A stretch of DNA of 21,628 nt from Dinochytrium kinnereticum (lineage: Eukaryota > Chytridiomycota > Chytridiomycetes > Chytridiales > Chytridiaceae), in the NCBI GenBank assembly GCA_027604005.1, contig JADGJT010000360.1, positions 1,510-23,137 on the forward strand. Direction: 5' to 3'. How positions within the stretch are numbered: the first letter of the stretch is position 1; the number at the start of each line of letters is the position of its first letter. The position numbers and the translations under genes are program-made. This document shows, in pieces, positions 1-9,973 of the stretch. Under the pieces are notes generated by a model that was not told the origin of the DNA, did no database searches, and saw only the letters and a program-made list of their open reading frames with translations.

Positions 1-2136
1 TGGTGGTAACGGGTGTTTTTCCTTTTTTTTTTTTTTTTTTTTGTTGTATGTCTGATTCCTCCTTCCCCCCTTTTTCCGTTTGGAAAGATGAGCGGGGATG
101 GGAAGTTTGATTTCTTGTTCTTTTTTTTCTTTTTTTTCTTTAAAACTTACATTGTGGATGGAGAGGATGGTGAAGATGGCTTCGACGGCTCCTGCTGCGC
201 CTAGAAGGTGGCCAGTGGCGCCTTTTGTGGATGAGACTGCAACCTTGTGGGTTTGGAAGACCGTGTGAATGGCTTGAGCTTCTGCTGCGTCGCCTTTTTT
301 TGGGGGGGGGGGGGGGGTTGTCAAGGTGATGGGGGGGGGGCTGTGGGAGGACGTGAAATGGTAACGCGCCGTGTTGGGGTGACATCGAATGCAACACGTC
401 CAGAGGGGAGCATTCATCGCCCCTTCCCCACACACAAAAAAAAGAGAAAAGAAACAAACAAAAAACAAAAAACAAAACAACCCCTCACCTAATGGCGTGC
501 TAGTAGCATGCGCATTCACATACCCAACCTCCCCGACCCCAACCCCAGCAACCTCCAACGCCCTTCTCATAGCCCTCGCAGCTCCATTCCCGTCACCAGG
601 CGGCGATGTGATATGATTAGCGTCCCCAGTCAACCCGTACCCGCATAACTCTGCGTAGATGGGGGCGTTGCGCCGTTTGGCGTGTTCGTATTCCTGGTTT
701 GTTTTTTTTTTTTGGGGGGGGGGGGAAGAGGGCGGGGAAGACGGGAGGTTGATGGGAGGAAAGGTGTGGATGGGATGGTACCTCTAGAACAACGATGCCA
801 GATCCTTCACCGATGACGAAGCCGTCGCGGTCTTTGTCGAAGGGACGGGAGGATGATTGTGGGTGGTCGTTGTGCTTTGTGGAGAGGGATTTGGATCTAA
901 AAGGGGGATGTTGGAAATGGCAACAGTGGATTTGGTGGGAGGTTTCAGGAGTCAACAAGGTGGATGTAAACTTGAGGGGAGTTCCACCAGAGTCAACTTT
1001 CAAAAGAAAATCACCATGGAGGAATAAAGGTGGTTTGAGAAGCCTTACTTGCAAAATCCGGCCATCGCCAACGGTGAAACACTCGATTCCGTCCCTCCCG
1101 CCACCATCACATCCGCATCACCATATTGGATGAACCTCATCGCGTCACCTAACGCGTGGGCTCCTGTCGCGCATGCGGTGGAGACGGAGTGGTTTGGGCC
1201 CTGTGTTTGTCTCATTAGCAATCCTTCCCTCCCCACCACAAAAAAAGAAAAGAGGAGCAAATGTAAACCACAGGAAGTGCCTTACTACTAACCTGAAACC
1301 CATATCGGATGCTGATGTTTCCTGAAGCCATGTTGACGAGAGTTCTGGGAACGAAGAAGGGGGAGACCTTACGGAGACCCTTGATTTGGGTGGGGAGGGA
1401 AGGGGTTAGGTATGTGGTTTCGGATGGTGGAGGGTTGAGACTTACTTTGGTTGCGAATGTGATGGCTGTTGTGGAGATATCGTCTATACATCCGATGCCC
1501 GAGCCGATGCATACTCCCTGATTTGCAGTTAAAACAAAAGCAAACAGCACCAGCGATCAGGCTTGAGTTGTGGTAAAAATACCGTGGGAGGATGGGAAAG
1601 AAAAAGGAGAGATGCGTACCGTTCTCTCGCGGTCGTGAGTGCTTTCTGGATGCCAGTTGGCGTCGTCAAGGGCTTGCTGTGCTGCTGAGTATGCATAGTG
1701 CATGAATGGGGAGGTTTTGGATAAGTCCTTTTGTTGAATGCAATGGCAAGGATGGATTAGGTCTCTTTCAAAGCCGATTTGAGGTCGAGTCAAATGCATT
1801 CTGCATGCATCCATCTAATCACGCACGAGTAGTCCCTCCAACCAACAGCAACGCTCCGCCCCTCCTCCCAAAACAGAAACCTTGAAACTCAACTGTTTTC
1901 GGAACCCACTTCGAAAGCACAAACCCTCCTTCCACATCTCCACTGGGCACCAATCCAGCCACCTGCGACGGCATCTCGCTGTAAGACGTCCCAGTCTCAG
2001 GATGCTCTTTCCCCATTAACGACACGATCCCCGATTGTCCAGCGATCAGATTCGTCCATGCCGCCTTCACGCCTGTGCCTAGCGGTGTCACCAGCCCGAT
2101 GCCCGTCACCACGACCCTTCGAGGGAGCCTTTGCAT
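1..2136 (-). CDS. Beta-ketoacyl-ACP synthase (FabF/CEM1/OXSM type), 3'-truncated by the window edge
   Basis: Condensing enzyme of type II fatty-acid synthesis, in fungi normally mitochondrial, extending acyl-ACP with malonyl-ACP and feeding lipoate synthesis. Exons on the minus strand: 2136-1894, 1727-1620, 1517-1446, 1379-1293, 1200-1049, 896-782, 693-489, 293-151, and 21-1 (continues off the window). All join in frame and give 382 visible residues. The N-terminus reads [15 protein letters not shown]. The catalytic set is complete: Cys180 in VSTACATG, His321 in [11 protein letters not shown], Lys351 in SSTKGATGH and His356. The spacing is close to E. coli FabF (C163, H303, K335, H340), so the enzyme should be active. 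[14 protein letters not shown] is also typical. The chosen start at 2136 is the first ATG before the conserved core, with an A-rich context. It leaves no clear mitochondrial presequence (see findings). The last few C-terminal residues are missing only because the window ends. The family call is very secure; mitochondrial location is inferred. Confidence 0.95.
295..317. repeat. Composite homopolymer T7-G16 tract in KAS intron 7
   Basis: In the sense (minus) orientation this is C16 followed by A7 and then the acceptor G of exon 8. A second G10 run follows at 331-340, so the plus strand has G-quadruplex potential. Confidence 0.85.
702..725. repeat. Composite homopolymer T12-G12 tract in KAS intron 6
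   Basis: In sense orientation this is C12-A12 placed a few bases before the CAG acceptor of exon 7, where a pyrimidine tract would normally be. Confidence 0.85.
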
Positions 2137-2279
2137 GTTTCTTTCCCTGGGGCGAGGTTTTGGCTGTGCTGAGATTTGGGTGATTTGTTGGGACAAGTTT
2201 TTTTTACTGTGCAGACCCCGCGTATAAAGAGGAGACTTTTGGCGGTGTTTGGAGTTGGTTAAGAGCACTGTAGTTAAGG
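2137..2279. promoter_or_regulatory. Divergent promoter between the KAS and RNA-ligase-like genes
   Basis: Only 143 bp separate the two start codons, so the genes must share or overlap promoters and 5' leaders. A TATAAAG heptamer lies at 2223-2229 on the plus strand, about 50 bp before the ligase ATG, and is a possible TATA element. On the minus strand the KAS frame stays open across this region but contains no ATG. Confidence 0.6.
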
Positions 2280-4379
2280 ATGGATCAGGATACTGTGAGG
2301 TTTGTGGATTACGCTAGGCTGGCGACGGTGCGGGCTGCAGATTTCCTGGGCTGGGCAAAGGCGTCAAAGCTTTGCAAGGTTGTTACGGCGAATGTTCCTG
2401 CAGGTGAGTTGGCTTCTTACTGATTGAATGTCTTCCTTTTTCTTCTTTCTTTTGTTGTTTGGTGGTCTGCATGATGCTTTCTTGCTCGTTCTGAGGTAGG
2501 ATGTTGACGGTTGCTTATGCAGGCATCTTTCCAAAGGAGTTTGAGAACCCCCAGCTTCACGATATCAAGGTAGATCCTTACGGAATCAAGGCAGGGAAGA
2601 AGAAAGGACCAAGGGGAAGTGACGATGCTGTGAGTTATCTTGCCTTTATTAAATCGCATGAACCTCACCCCCGTCGCCTTTTCCCAGGTCTACAGATCCA
2701 ACGAAGAGATCCGACGCAGGGTGGCCAGAGGCAACACGGTCCTGACCTTCCAATTTAACGGTGAATCTCTCTCCTGTGTCCCCATCTGGGCCCTCAAAAA
2801 GTTCACAGGAGGTATCGGCGATGAAGACGATTTCGAAGAGTCCAATGAAGGAGCCCCAATTGGGGAGGAAAGCTCACCGGTCTGGCACCGATTCTTCACG
2901 AAAGATCCAAATGCGTCAACGAGAATTGTTTCCACCATGAAGGCTAATGGTGCCGCAGGGCATTTGGCGGTGCTGAAGGTGAAGAGTGGGCCCGGGGGAT
3001 TTGTTTGGGTCGGGGGGTCGAAGAATGTGCATTTGGCTATCAGGGAGAAAGATGATTTGAGGAAGTATTCTGAGGGGAGGTATAGTATTGCTGTTAAGGT
3101 TGTTGAGGCGGCTTGGGATGGGTTTCATGAGCCAAAAGTGAATCTTGGGGGGGTTTTGGATATGTTGTGGAAGCGTCATCTTACGGCTTGTTTTGAGCTC
3201 TTGGACCCCGAAGGTGATTATCTCTGTTTTTTTTCTTCCCCACCCCAAGCACTTTCTTTTTGATCGCAATCTAACCAATCCCTATGCTTGTTGCAGACGC
3301 TCACATTGAAGACCTCTCATACCTCGCCAAGCCGGAGCTTCATCTCTACTCGCTCGTATCCTTTGAGAAGGGATTAGAGTCTGCTGGATACATCTGTGAA
3401 TCCCCCGAGAAGACTTTTGAGGAGATTTCGGGGTATGGCCTTATTACTGTGACTGCTGAGGCGGCTGATCTTGAGATTTCACCGGAGAAGAGGAAGGATT
3501 TGGGAGCTGACCCGATGCTTGCTAAGATTATTGATGGAATTAGGGGGGATCATGGGAATGAGGGGAGGGTTTTGTACTTTTTGGATAAGGACGGTGAGGT
3601 GATTGGAATGGTGAGGTTCTTTCGCTTTGTTTTAATTTTTTGCGTGATGTGTGGGCTACATCTGCATTTTTGTTTTTCTTATCTTTTACGCTATTTCTGT
3701 TTCGATACATTTTATCTTGGGAAAGAAACGAAACATCTTACTAATGACGTGTTCACAGCTTAAGAAGAAGACGGTGTGGTACATTGCGATCCGGGCGATA
3801 AGGGAAAAGCTCAAGGCCTTCTACTCTGTCGACTTCACCCTCTCTACCACTGACGCAACAGTCGAAGCCCCACCAAAATCCTGGGAACCCTTTAACCCCC
3901 ACCACTACCAAATCCTCCGGCATAACCCCATCCAACCCTCATTCCCCGACCCCAACAACAAATCCCTGACCCAAACCCGCCAATCTGCACGTAAGAAGGT
4001 TGCGAAGCGCATGGCTGAGCTCGCCACATGGCTAGGATGGGGAGAGTCGACCCGCGAGGCTTGGAAAAAGATTGCTGTTGATGCTGTTGATCATGTTGCT
4101 CGGAGGGTGGGGTGGAGGGATCCTGATGGGTTCTTTGATGAGAAGATGGTGGAGGTTGGTGAGAAGGAGAGGGAGATGTTTTTGGAAACCATGAAGGGGA
4201 GGTTTCCGGTTATGTGGAAGGGGTTTAAGGAGAGTGTTGGGGTGGATGATCGCGTGCCTTTGATGGAGCTGGCTGAAGGGAAGGTTGAGAGTGAGGGCGT
4301 TGGGACGGGGGTTGGGAGGTTGACTGTTTCTGCGGAAGCGTTTTTGGACGCGGAGGAGTTTAGAAGCTATCACTTTTGA
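2280..4379 (+). CDS. RNA-ligase-like nucleotidyltransferase, stand-alone (563 aa)
   Basis: Exons 2280-2403, 2523-2629, 2688-3213, 3297-3610 and 3759-4379 join in frame. An in-frame TAG just upstream (2271-2273) fixes the start. Motifs of the covalent nucleotidyltransferase (RNA/DNA ligase) fold appear in the expected order. Motif I is KANG with candidate nucleotidyl-lysine K162, the same tetrad as fungal tRNA ligase Trl1. A GGSKN segment (about 186-190) resembles motif Ia. CFELLDPEDAHIEDL (about 246-260) resembles motif III. EGRVLYF (E341) resembles motif IV, and LKKKTVWY (358-365) resembles motif V. Such enzymes form a lysyl-AMP intermediate and join 5'-phosphate and 3'-OH RNA ends. The C-terminal 200 residues are charged, probably helical, and show no P-loop kinase or 2H phosphodiesterase motif, so this is not a full Trl1. 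Family placement is by motif reading only; substrate and pathway are unknown. A capping-type nucleotidyltransferase is the main alternative. Confidence 0.78.
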
Positions 4380-4865
4380 GTAAGAAAATCCCATTACTTT
4401 TCACCCTTTGATGTCCCCCCACTGCCGTATATCAAGTATAAAGTTCACCCATACCTATCCGTTACTGTAAATATTGAGTTTGTGTTGGGTGGACTAATAA
4501 AGGGATTACTTACTAGTATATGAACGTGTACGTGCCTGGAGTGGGGTGAATAATGGGAAAACTTGCACATGATTTTGCAGCACCGTTGCCCTCTGGGATG
4601 CATGCCGTTGCTGAAGGTCAGCGAGAGCCCTGGGGGACGCGCAAATGACGCCTGACTCCATGAATCAAGAAGCTCTTGAAACGTCATGCAATTCGTTTGC
4701 TCAAAAGGAAGGGGCCCGGACACGCGTCCCTCAGCTTGAACGTCTCTCCTGAACAGAACCTTTTAACATTCAGTTCTCGCTTGACCTTCAAACGACCCTT
4801 GGCTACCATTTTGATACTGTTTGCTTTCAACCCTCTGCCATCTCTTTCGTTTGCGCTGATCAAAC
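4380..4865. other. Intergenic region, no gene seen
   Basis: 486 bp between two co-oriented genes. It should hold the 3' end of the ligase-like gene, with an AATAAA hexamer at about 4495-4500, and the promoter and 5' leader of the HAM1-like gene, which becomes pyrimidine-rich towards 4865. Short open frames here have no recognisable features. Confidence 0.6.
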
Positions 4866-7800
4866 ATGCCGACGGCTGACTACGAGATTAGTGGGGTCCA
4901 TACGGCGCATCAGCGGCCGCTCATGGACCGTCTTGAGAATGTGAGGCTCCCTTCCTTCCTTTTGATATAAGCCTGCTTTACCGCTGAACTTACCTTCCTC
5001 CACTCCCAAAGTTCTCTCGCTCTGTTGGCGAAAACATCACTGGAGTTCCAGCCGGTGGTGGCCCCTCCTATGGCTCTCGCCCGACGTCCTACCCTTCCGG
5101 CAGAGGCTGGAGAGAGTCCAAAGGTGGAACCGACCTAAGCGAGGCTTACACCCGCCTTCCGCATGATCCTCGTGAGGCGCTTCATTATCCCTCTGCTGAC
5201 CAGGTTCGACATAAGGCCCCGACTTACGAGAGGAGACATGCTATTTTGGAGCAGCCGCCTCTTTTCTTGAGGTTGTTGGCTGCTTATAAGGCCTTTGCTG
5301 AGGGGAAGGTTCCGACGAATGACCAGTTGGAGGAGATGATCAATGCAGTTGCGCAGGCGAGAAAGGTTCGAGGGGTTAGTCCGGATGGGGTTGAGTGCCT
5401 AAAGGCTTTGGACTCGTACGTTTTCGGTTGAAATCTGTTCTTTTTTTTTCAATGATTTGGTATGAGGCTAACCCAGGTTTATTCTCCCCTTTCTCGTTAT
5501 CAGATTGCTCCAGACGGTCAAGATCATCATTCGCGAACGCAATCAAGATGAGGCTATTCAGCGATTCTTCTACCATCTGCGGATGGCGACCAGCCCAATG
5601 GCTTCTCAGGCGACAGGCACCGCCTCCGCAAGCTCTCACATGGCAAGAGAAGGTTTGTTCCTATGCTCTTGTTTTTGTTTTTTTTTTGTTTTTAAACCGT
5701 TTTGTTTTGATATTTAAACCATCTCACGCTCTCCATGCAGCCATGTCTAAGCTTCTCATTCTCGGTAAATCGCTCATCCTCAATACCGACCCGTACTTCC
5801 GAGGGTCTATGAAGGGTATGAACGAGCTTTTTAGGGAACTCATCTCCGCGGCTAAGGAAGAGGGGGTTCCGGTTGAGTCGCCTACCAAGGCTCTTGCGGA
5901 CGTTTCGGGACGTATCAGGGGAGAGGTGAAAGGCTACATCGAGGAAACGAAAGGGTGGGCCGAAGAGGGAGAGCAGGAGGAGGAGGGGGAGGAGGAGAAG
6001 CAGAAAGAGGAAGAGGAAGAGGAAGTCCCTCTGAAGAGCACTCGACGGACGAAACGGTATTTGCTTTTCCCTGTTTTTGGCATCATTCTTTTCATGTTTT
6101 GTGCCTTAGTAATCTGTTTTATTGTACATAGGGAGGAAAGGCCTAAAGTGGAAGAGAAGCCAACCATTCATGCACACGCTAGGGTGAAGTAAGCATCCCT
6201 CACCCTCCTCACCGATGTTCTTTGGAAAGTTCAGCCTCTTACCCACTTCATTTTCAATGGTTCGTAGGAAGCAACAGGAAGCGCCTGAAAAGGCTGAAAA
6301 GCGAAGAAAGGCTGCTCCTACCCGCCCTTCAGCGCCAATTCCTGGCAAGCAAGCCTTGAGGCGCCCTTCTACTTCGGGTGCCTCCACTTCCTCAGCTCCC
6401 GCTGAGATGGAAGCTCCGTCCCCCCGTAAGGCACAGGGACCGACCACCTCGAAGCCTCGTACCACACCTCGGATGGCAAAGTATATGCCTAGGACGGAAG
6501 GCGTTAGTGACTGGGGGACTGAGCCTTTCATGGCTGAGGAAGGGGAGGAAACTGGTCAGGATATGGCTGTTGGGATTGCAGTTGAGGCCGTTGTCACTGA
6601 GACCACGGCTGCCGACCTTCGCGAGGATATTGTTTCTATTGAGCAGGAGCGAGGAATGGGAATCCCTTCCTCTTCTGAAATGCGTTCTCGGCGAGGTAAG
6701 ACTGCTGAGAGGGTGCCTGAATCTACTGGGAAGGCTTCGCGCAGTACCGCGCGGGGACCTGAGGCCGACGAACCCATCGATATTCTCATGGTTGTTGACG
6801 TTGGAGGGCCGTTACAGGAGGAGCAGTTGGGGGCTGAAGAGTTCTCTCCAGCTGAAGAAGAGATTTACGATGAATGGAATCGGCCTATTGAACTGGGAGG
6901 GCGTTTGGGAAAGGTGACGGAAGAACCGGAGGAGGAAGAGTGGAGGGAGCAGGAGGAAACTGAAGACGAGGAGGAAAGCGTTGTCAGTGTGAGCACAACG
7001 ACGAGTTCGGAAAGTTCGGCTGTTCAATCGATTGAACGTCAGCTTAAAACTAAGCTGCACCCCAGCAAAGCTGCTCGCACTCGCACTGAGGAGGTCGAAT
7101 CGTCGAAGCCTCGTCGAGCCACCCCTTCCCGCCCGTCAGCTAAGGGGAAGGAAGTCGCACGTAGGGAGGAGGGGAAGGAAGTCGCGCGTAGGGAGGAGAG
7201 TAAGGAGAGGGGGTTCCTTGGAAAAATGGCTTTAGTTACGCAGAAGAAGTTGATGCCGACTAAGGGTGAGGAAGAGGAGGTAGATGTGGAAGCTATTGTG
7301 GATCGATTTGTGGAGATCATAAGAAAGCTTCATACGCCAGAGATGGCAGACACCAGGGACGCCATGTCTGGCTTGTTGGGTCTTGTTTCAGGATTCGAAG
7401 GGAGGGCGTTGCCTTGGGATCCTCATATGGACGTTGCGATGAGGGAGCTTGAGGTATGAGATACAGATCACTCTTTCTTTTTCATTGGTATTCTATCCCC
7501 TCAATTGAGACAGGTAATTACTTAACATGTTTGCAAAATCTATGTAGATGCTTCTCTCGCGGTTTGCTAATAACCGACCCATTGAGCCACTCCTCACCGC
7601 CATAAAAAGCCTTTCCTCGAAGTTGACCCATAGCGAGAAACTCCGACATCTCTGGTCCGATGCCTATGACCTCCTACGTCGCTCCTTTTCCTCCGACACC
7701 CGCTACATCAAGTCGTCAGATTTTCCAGGGCGTGTCAGAGGCGTCGCATACAGAATTCGTGAGCACGTTGTCGAAGAGGGGCTTGGGCCGTATGAGACGG

Positions 7801-9121
7801 ACCTTAAGATTATTCTGAGGGAGATAAACGGGCTCGTGAATGATTTGAGCAGTGATGCGCTTTCGAGGAGGTTGGGAGAGGATATGACGCGGATGAGGAA
7901 TGCGCTTTTCATCGATAGCAGGTTTGTTGGGGATTATCATCGTTCCCTTTTTTTGGTCGAGCGGCATGCTGATCTGGTTGCCTCAAATTATTTTCAGCAC
8001 GGGGCGACCAACCTTCAAGACCCCGCTGGTAATGGACATCACCCACGTTATTATTCCGGTATACCTCATGTTGAAAGGTTATCGGCATGCTTACTTCTTT
8101 TTTTAATTTTAAGATGCTGTGGGAAGATATTAAGTTTATCCCTATCCCTCGCGTTGAGCATAAGAGTCGTGACTGGCACATTGTTGTTGAGGACATTGTG
8201 TTAACGACCGAGAATGTGGTTCCAAACCTGATGGAGGTTAAGGTAAGGCTTATTTTCTTCCAGATGTGCGATCTGATCCCTTTTTGGTAGATGAAGAACT
8301 CGGTTCTTTTCGGGTTGAGGCCGGAGGTTGGAACGGCGATGGATCATTCTTTGAGCCTCAACTTGTGAGTATGCATGTGGATAAGTTGTTGAGACTAACG
8401 CTTTATTTATACTTTATTTAAAAATAAAGTTTCCAAATTCAAGCGGATGTGCGAGATATGCCCTTCTTTTTTAGGAAGAAGACGGGATTTCCCCAGATGA
8501 CGGACTGGGGTGTTGCCAACTTCCACGTCGGTACCTTCTCTTTTTCTTGTTCGGCTTACGGATCAAAAATACTGACTCCTCCCCCACCCCACCTTTTTTA
8601 GATCGGCGGTGAGGGGATAACCGTTAGGACGAAGATTGGGCTCGATCTGGAGAGCAGTCAAACTACTATTTACCCCCAGAAGGTGGTGGTCAGCGTCGAG
8701 AATCTGAACCTCGAAATCATCGCTTCCCGAAACGAGTGAGATTGAATCCTTCTTTGTCGATATATGCATCGCTTTGCTGAATCATGAATTGCTTTACCCT
8801 CTATCCTGCAGCGCTCTGTACCGAGTTCTTCATTCCACTATCATCGGCATCCTCAGGCGTGAAATAGCTGCACTTGTCGGCAAGCAGGTCCTTCAGATCA
8901 TCGCCATGGCGGATGAAAAGATCACACCTTGGAAGATGAAATACCTTCAGTCGCTCAAGTCGCAGGGAGGTATGAGCAAAAGCGGCTTAGAGATGGTGAC
9001 TTCCGGCGGTGGGTCTGCGATGACAAAGACGAGCAAATTCTTTGACGATGTTATGAAGTCGGGGGCTGCCAAGGGACTTGTCGATAAGGTTGGGAGTGTG
9101 GCTAAGGAGATGATGGGTTGA
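4866..9121 (+). CDS. HAM1-like fungal protein (HAM1 N- and C-terminal domains), 1121 aa
   Basis: Thirteen exons: 4866-4940, 5012-5415, 5504-5652, 5741-6056, 6132-6188, 6268-7453, 7548-7921, 7998-8058, 8114-8242, 8291-8364, 8430-8526, 8602-8735, 8812-9121. All phases agree, and an in-frame TGA at 4857-4859 supports the start. The N-terminal conserved helical part begins near residue 100 (QPPLFLRLLAAYKAF). An insert at about 285-700 is rich in Lys, Glu, Ser and Pro, contains acidic runs, and is probably disordered. Conservation resumes near 730, and the C-terminal domain (about 870-1060) carries LWEDIKFIPIPR, FFFRKKTGFP and GGEGITVRTKIG, which I recognise from fungal proteins annotated 'HAM1-like' (formerly DUF4449/DUF5923). 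The biochemical role is not established; the name comes from hyphal anastomosis. The beta-rich C-terminal domain could be an extended lipid-binding fold, but that is inference. No signal peptide or membrane segment is seen. The junctions around 8059-8113 and 8527-8601 are the least certain. Confidence 0.85.
5959..6030 (+). repeat. Acidic Glu/Lys-rich codon run in the HAM1-like gene
   Basis: Purine-only GAG/GAA/GAV codons encode about 24 residues that are almost all Glu with Gln, Gly and Lys. This marks the start of the disordered insert. It is coding low complexity and would be prone to length change between strains. Confidence 0.8.
7145..7198 (+). repeat. 27-bp direct tandem repeat, two copies, in frame
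   Basis: Two adjacent 27-bp units differ at one synonymous position (GCA/GCG) and encode GKEVARREE twice (HAM1-like residues about 627-644), followed by a degenerate third start (SKERG). It looks like a recent in-frame duplication inside the disordered insert. Confidence 0.9.
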
Positions 9122-9973
9122 TTTCGACCAATTTCTCTCTTGTTTTGATGGTTGGGGGGTGTGTTTTTTCGTGTTTTCATCCTTGACCATGCCGTTGTTC
9201 GCACGTTGCCTTGGCTTGCTTTATATCCGATCGGTGTTCTAATTGCCCTTTTCCATGTATAAAAAGTTGTTAAGAAGTCGGTAAATAAAAATGATGCTCC
9301 GCCCTGTTCCTAGCTCCTGCCTCGTTTGCCATGACCTGAAGTATTCTTTCCTTCCAGAATTTTGTCTGCTCTTTCTGGACTTGTTCTTGAAACAGTGTGT
9401 TTAAAGTGATTGGGCTGGAGCAATGATTGGGCAATTCATGGTGTGGGGTGCCGTCCGTTTCATTTCCAGTGTCGGCCATTAGTTGATCGCGGGACGGGGC
9501 GTCAAGCGACACGGGAAACGAAAACCCTTGGAAAAGGGGATAGGCAAACATTGTATACGTGACGGCCTCCGAGGTGGAGAAATTCCACATCGCTCAGCTG
9601 AACGAGGCTTGAAACATAGAATCGAATCCCGTGTTTCGAACTTGACGGACGTTCTCTCAGCCTAGGCCCTGGCTCGCGACTCTATTCGTGCGCTTGGCAG
9701 TTCAAATCCCTTCAATCATTTTTGAAGTGCGAGACTTACCGCTCCTCCCTTCATCACTGCTTTGGAGCGCCTCAACTGTCGCGATTAACCACAGTCAAGT
9801 CAGAGCTATTGCCAGTCCTGCGCCTCGATAAAACCTTCCATCATAAGCCAAAGAGGGAGCGGAGATATTGCCGAAGAACACATCACCAGCACCCACCCAT
9901 CCATCATCAGAGAGTCACCGAAAGTGAACACCCCGCTTGGGCGAGGGAAGCGAAACGTTAGGAGCAGCTGGCA
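9122..9973. other. Intergenic region, no gene recognised
   Basis: 852 bp holding the 3' end of the HAM1-like gene and the promoter and 5' leader of the arrestin gene. The first 150 bp are T/G-rich, then an AATAAA hexamer occurs at 9284-9289. From about 9400 to 9973 the base composition is balanced, with many CpG. No tRNA could be folded and no coding frame with conserved motifs was found. Untranslated exons could lie here. Confidence 0.55.
9284..9289 (+). terminator. Candidate polyadenylation signal AATAAA
   Basis: Canonical hexamer about 160 bp after the stop of the HAM1-like gene, inside an A-rich patch. Position and orientation fit, but there is no transcript evidence. Confidence 0.4.

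Noticed and set aside
301..340. Telomere or transposon end suggested by long G runs
   Set aside because: No telomeric unit, target-site duplication or inverted repeats; the runs lie inside an intron with clean exon joins on both sides.
2137..2268. N-terminal extension of KAS beginning at a GTG (2268)
   Set aside because: There is no ATG in this frame, so it is not annotated as coding; kept only as a finding about possible non-AUG initiation.
6378..6917. Overlapping plus-strand open frame inside the HAM1-like exon 6
   Set aside because: It is a shifted-frame shadow of a biased Lys/Glu/Ser/Pro-coding exon, with no recognisable motifs.
9590..9720. tRNA-like T-loop words (ATCGAATCCC near 9620, GTTCAAATCCC near 9700)
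   Set aside because: No matching A box, acceptor stem or anticodon arm could be placed at the right distance on either strand.
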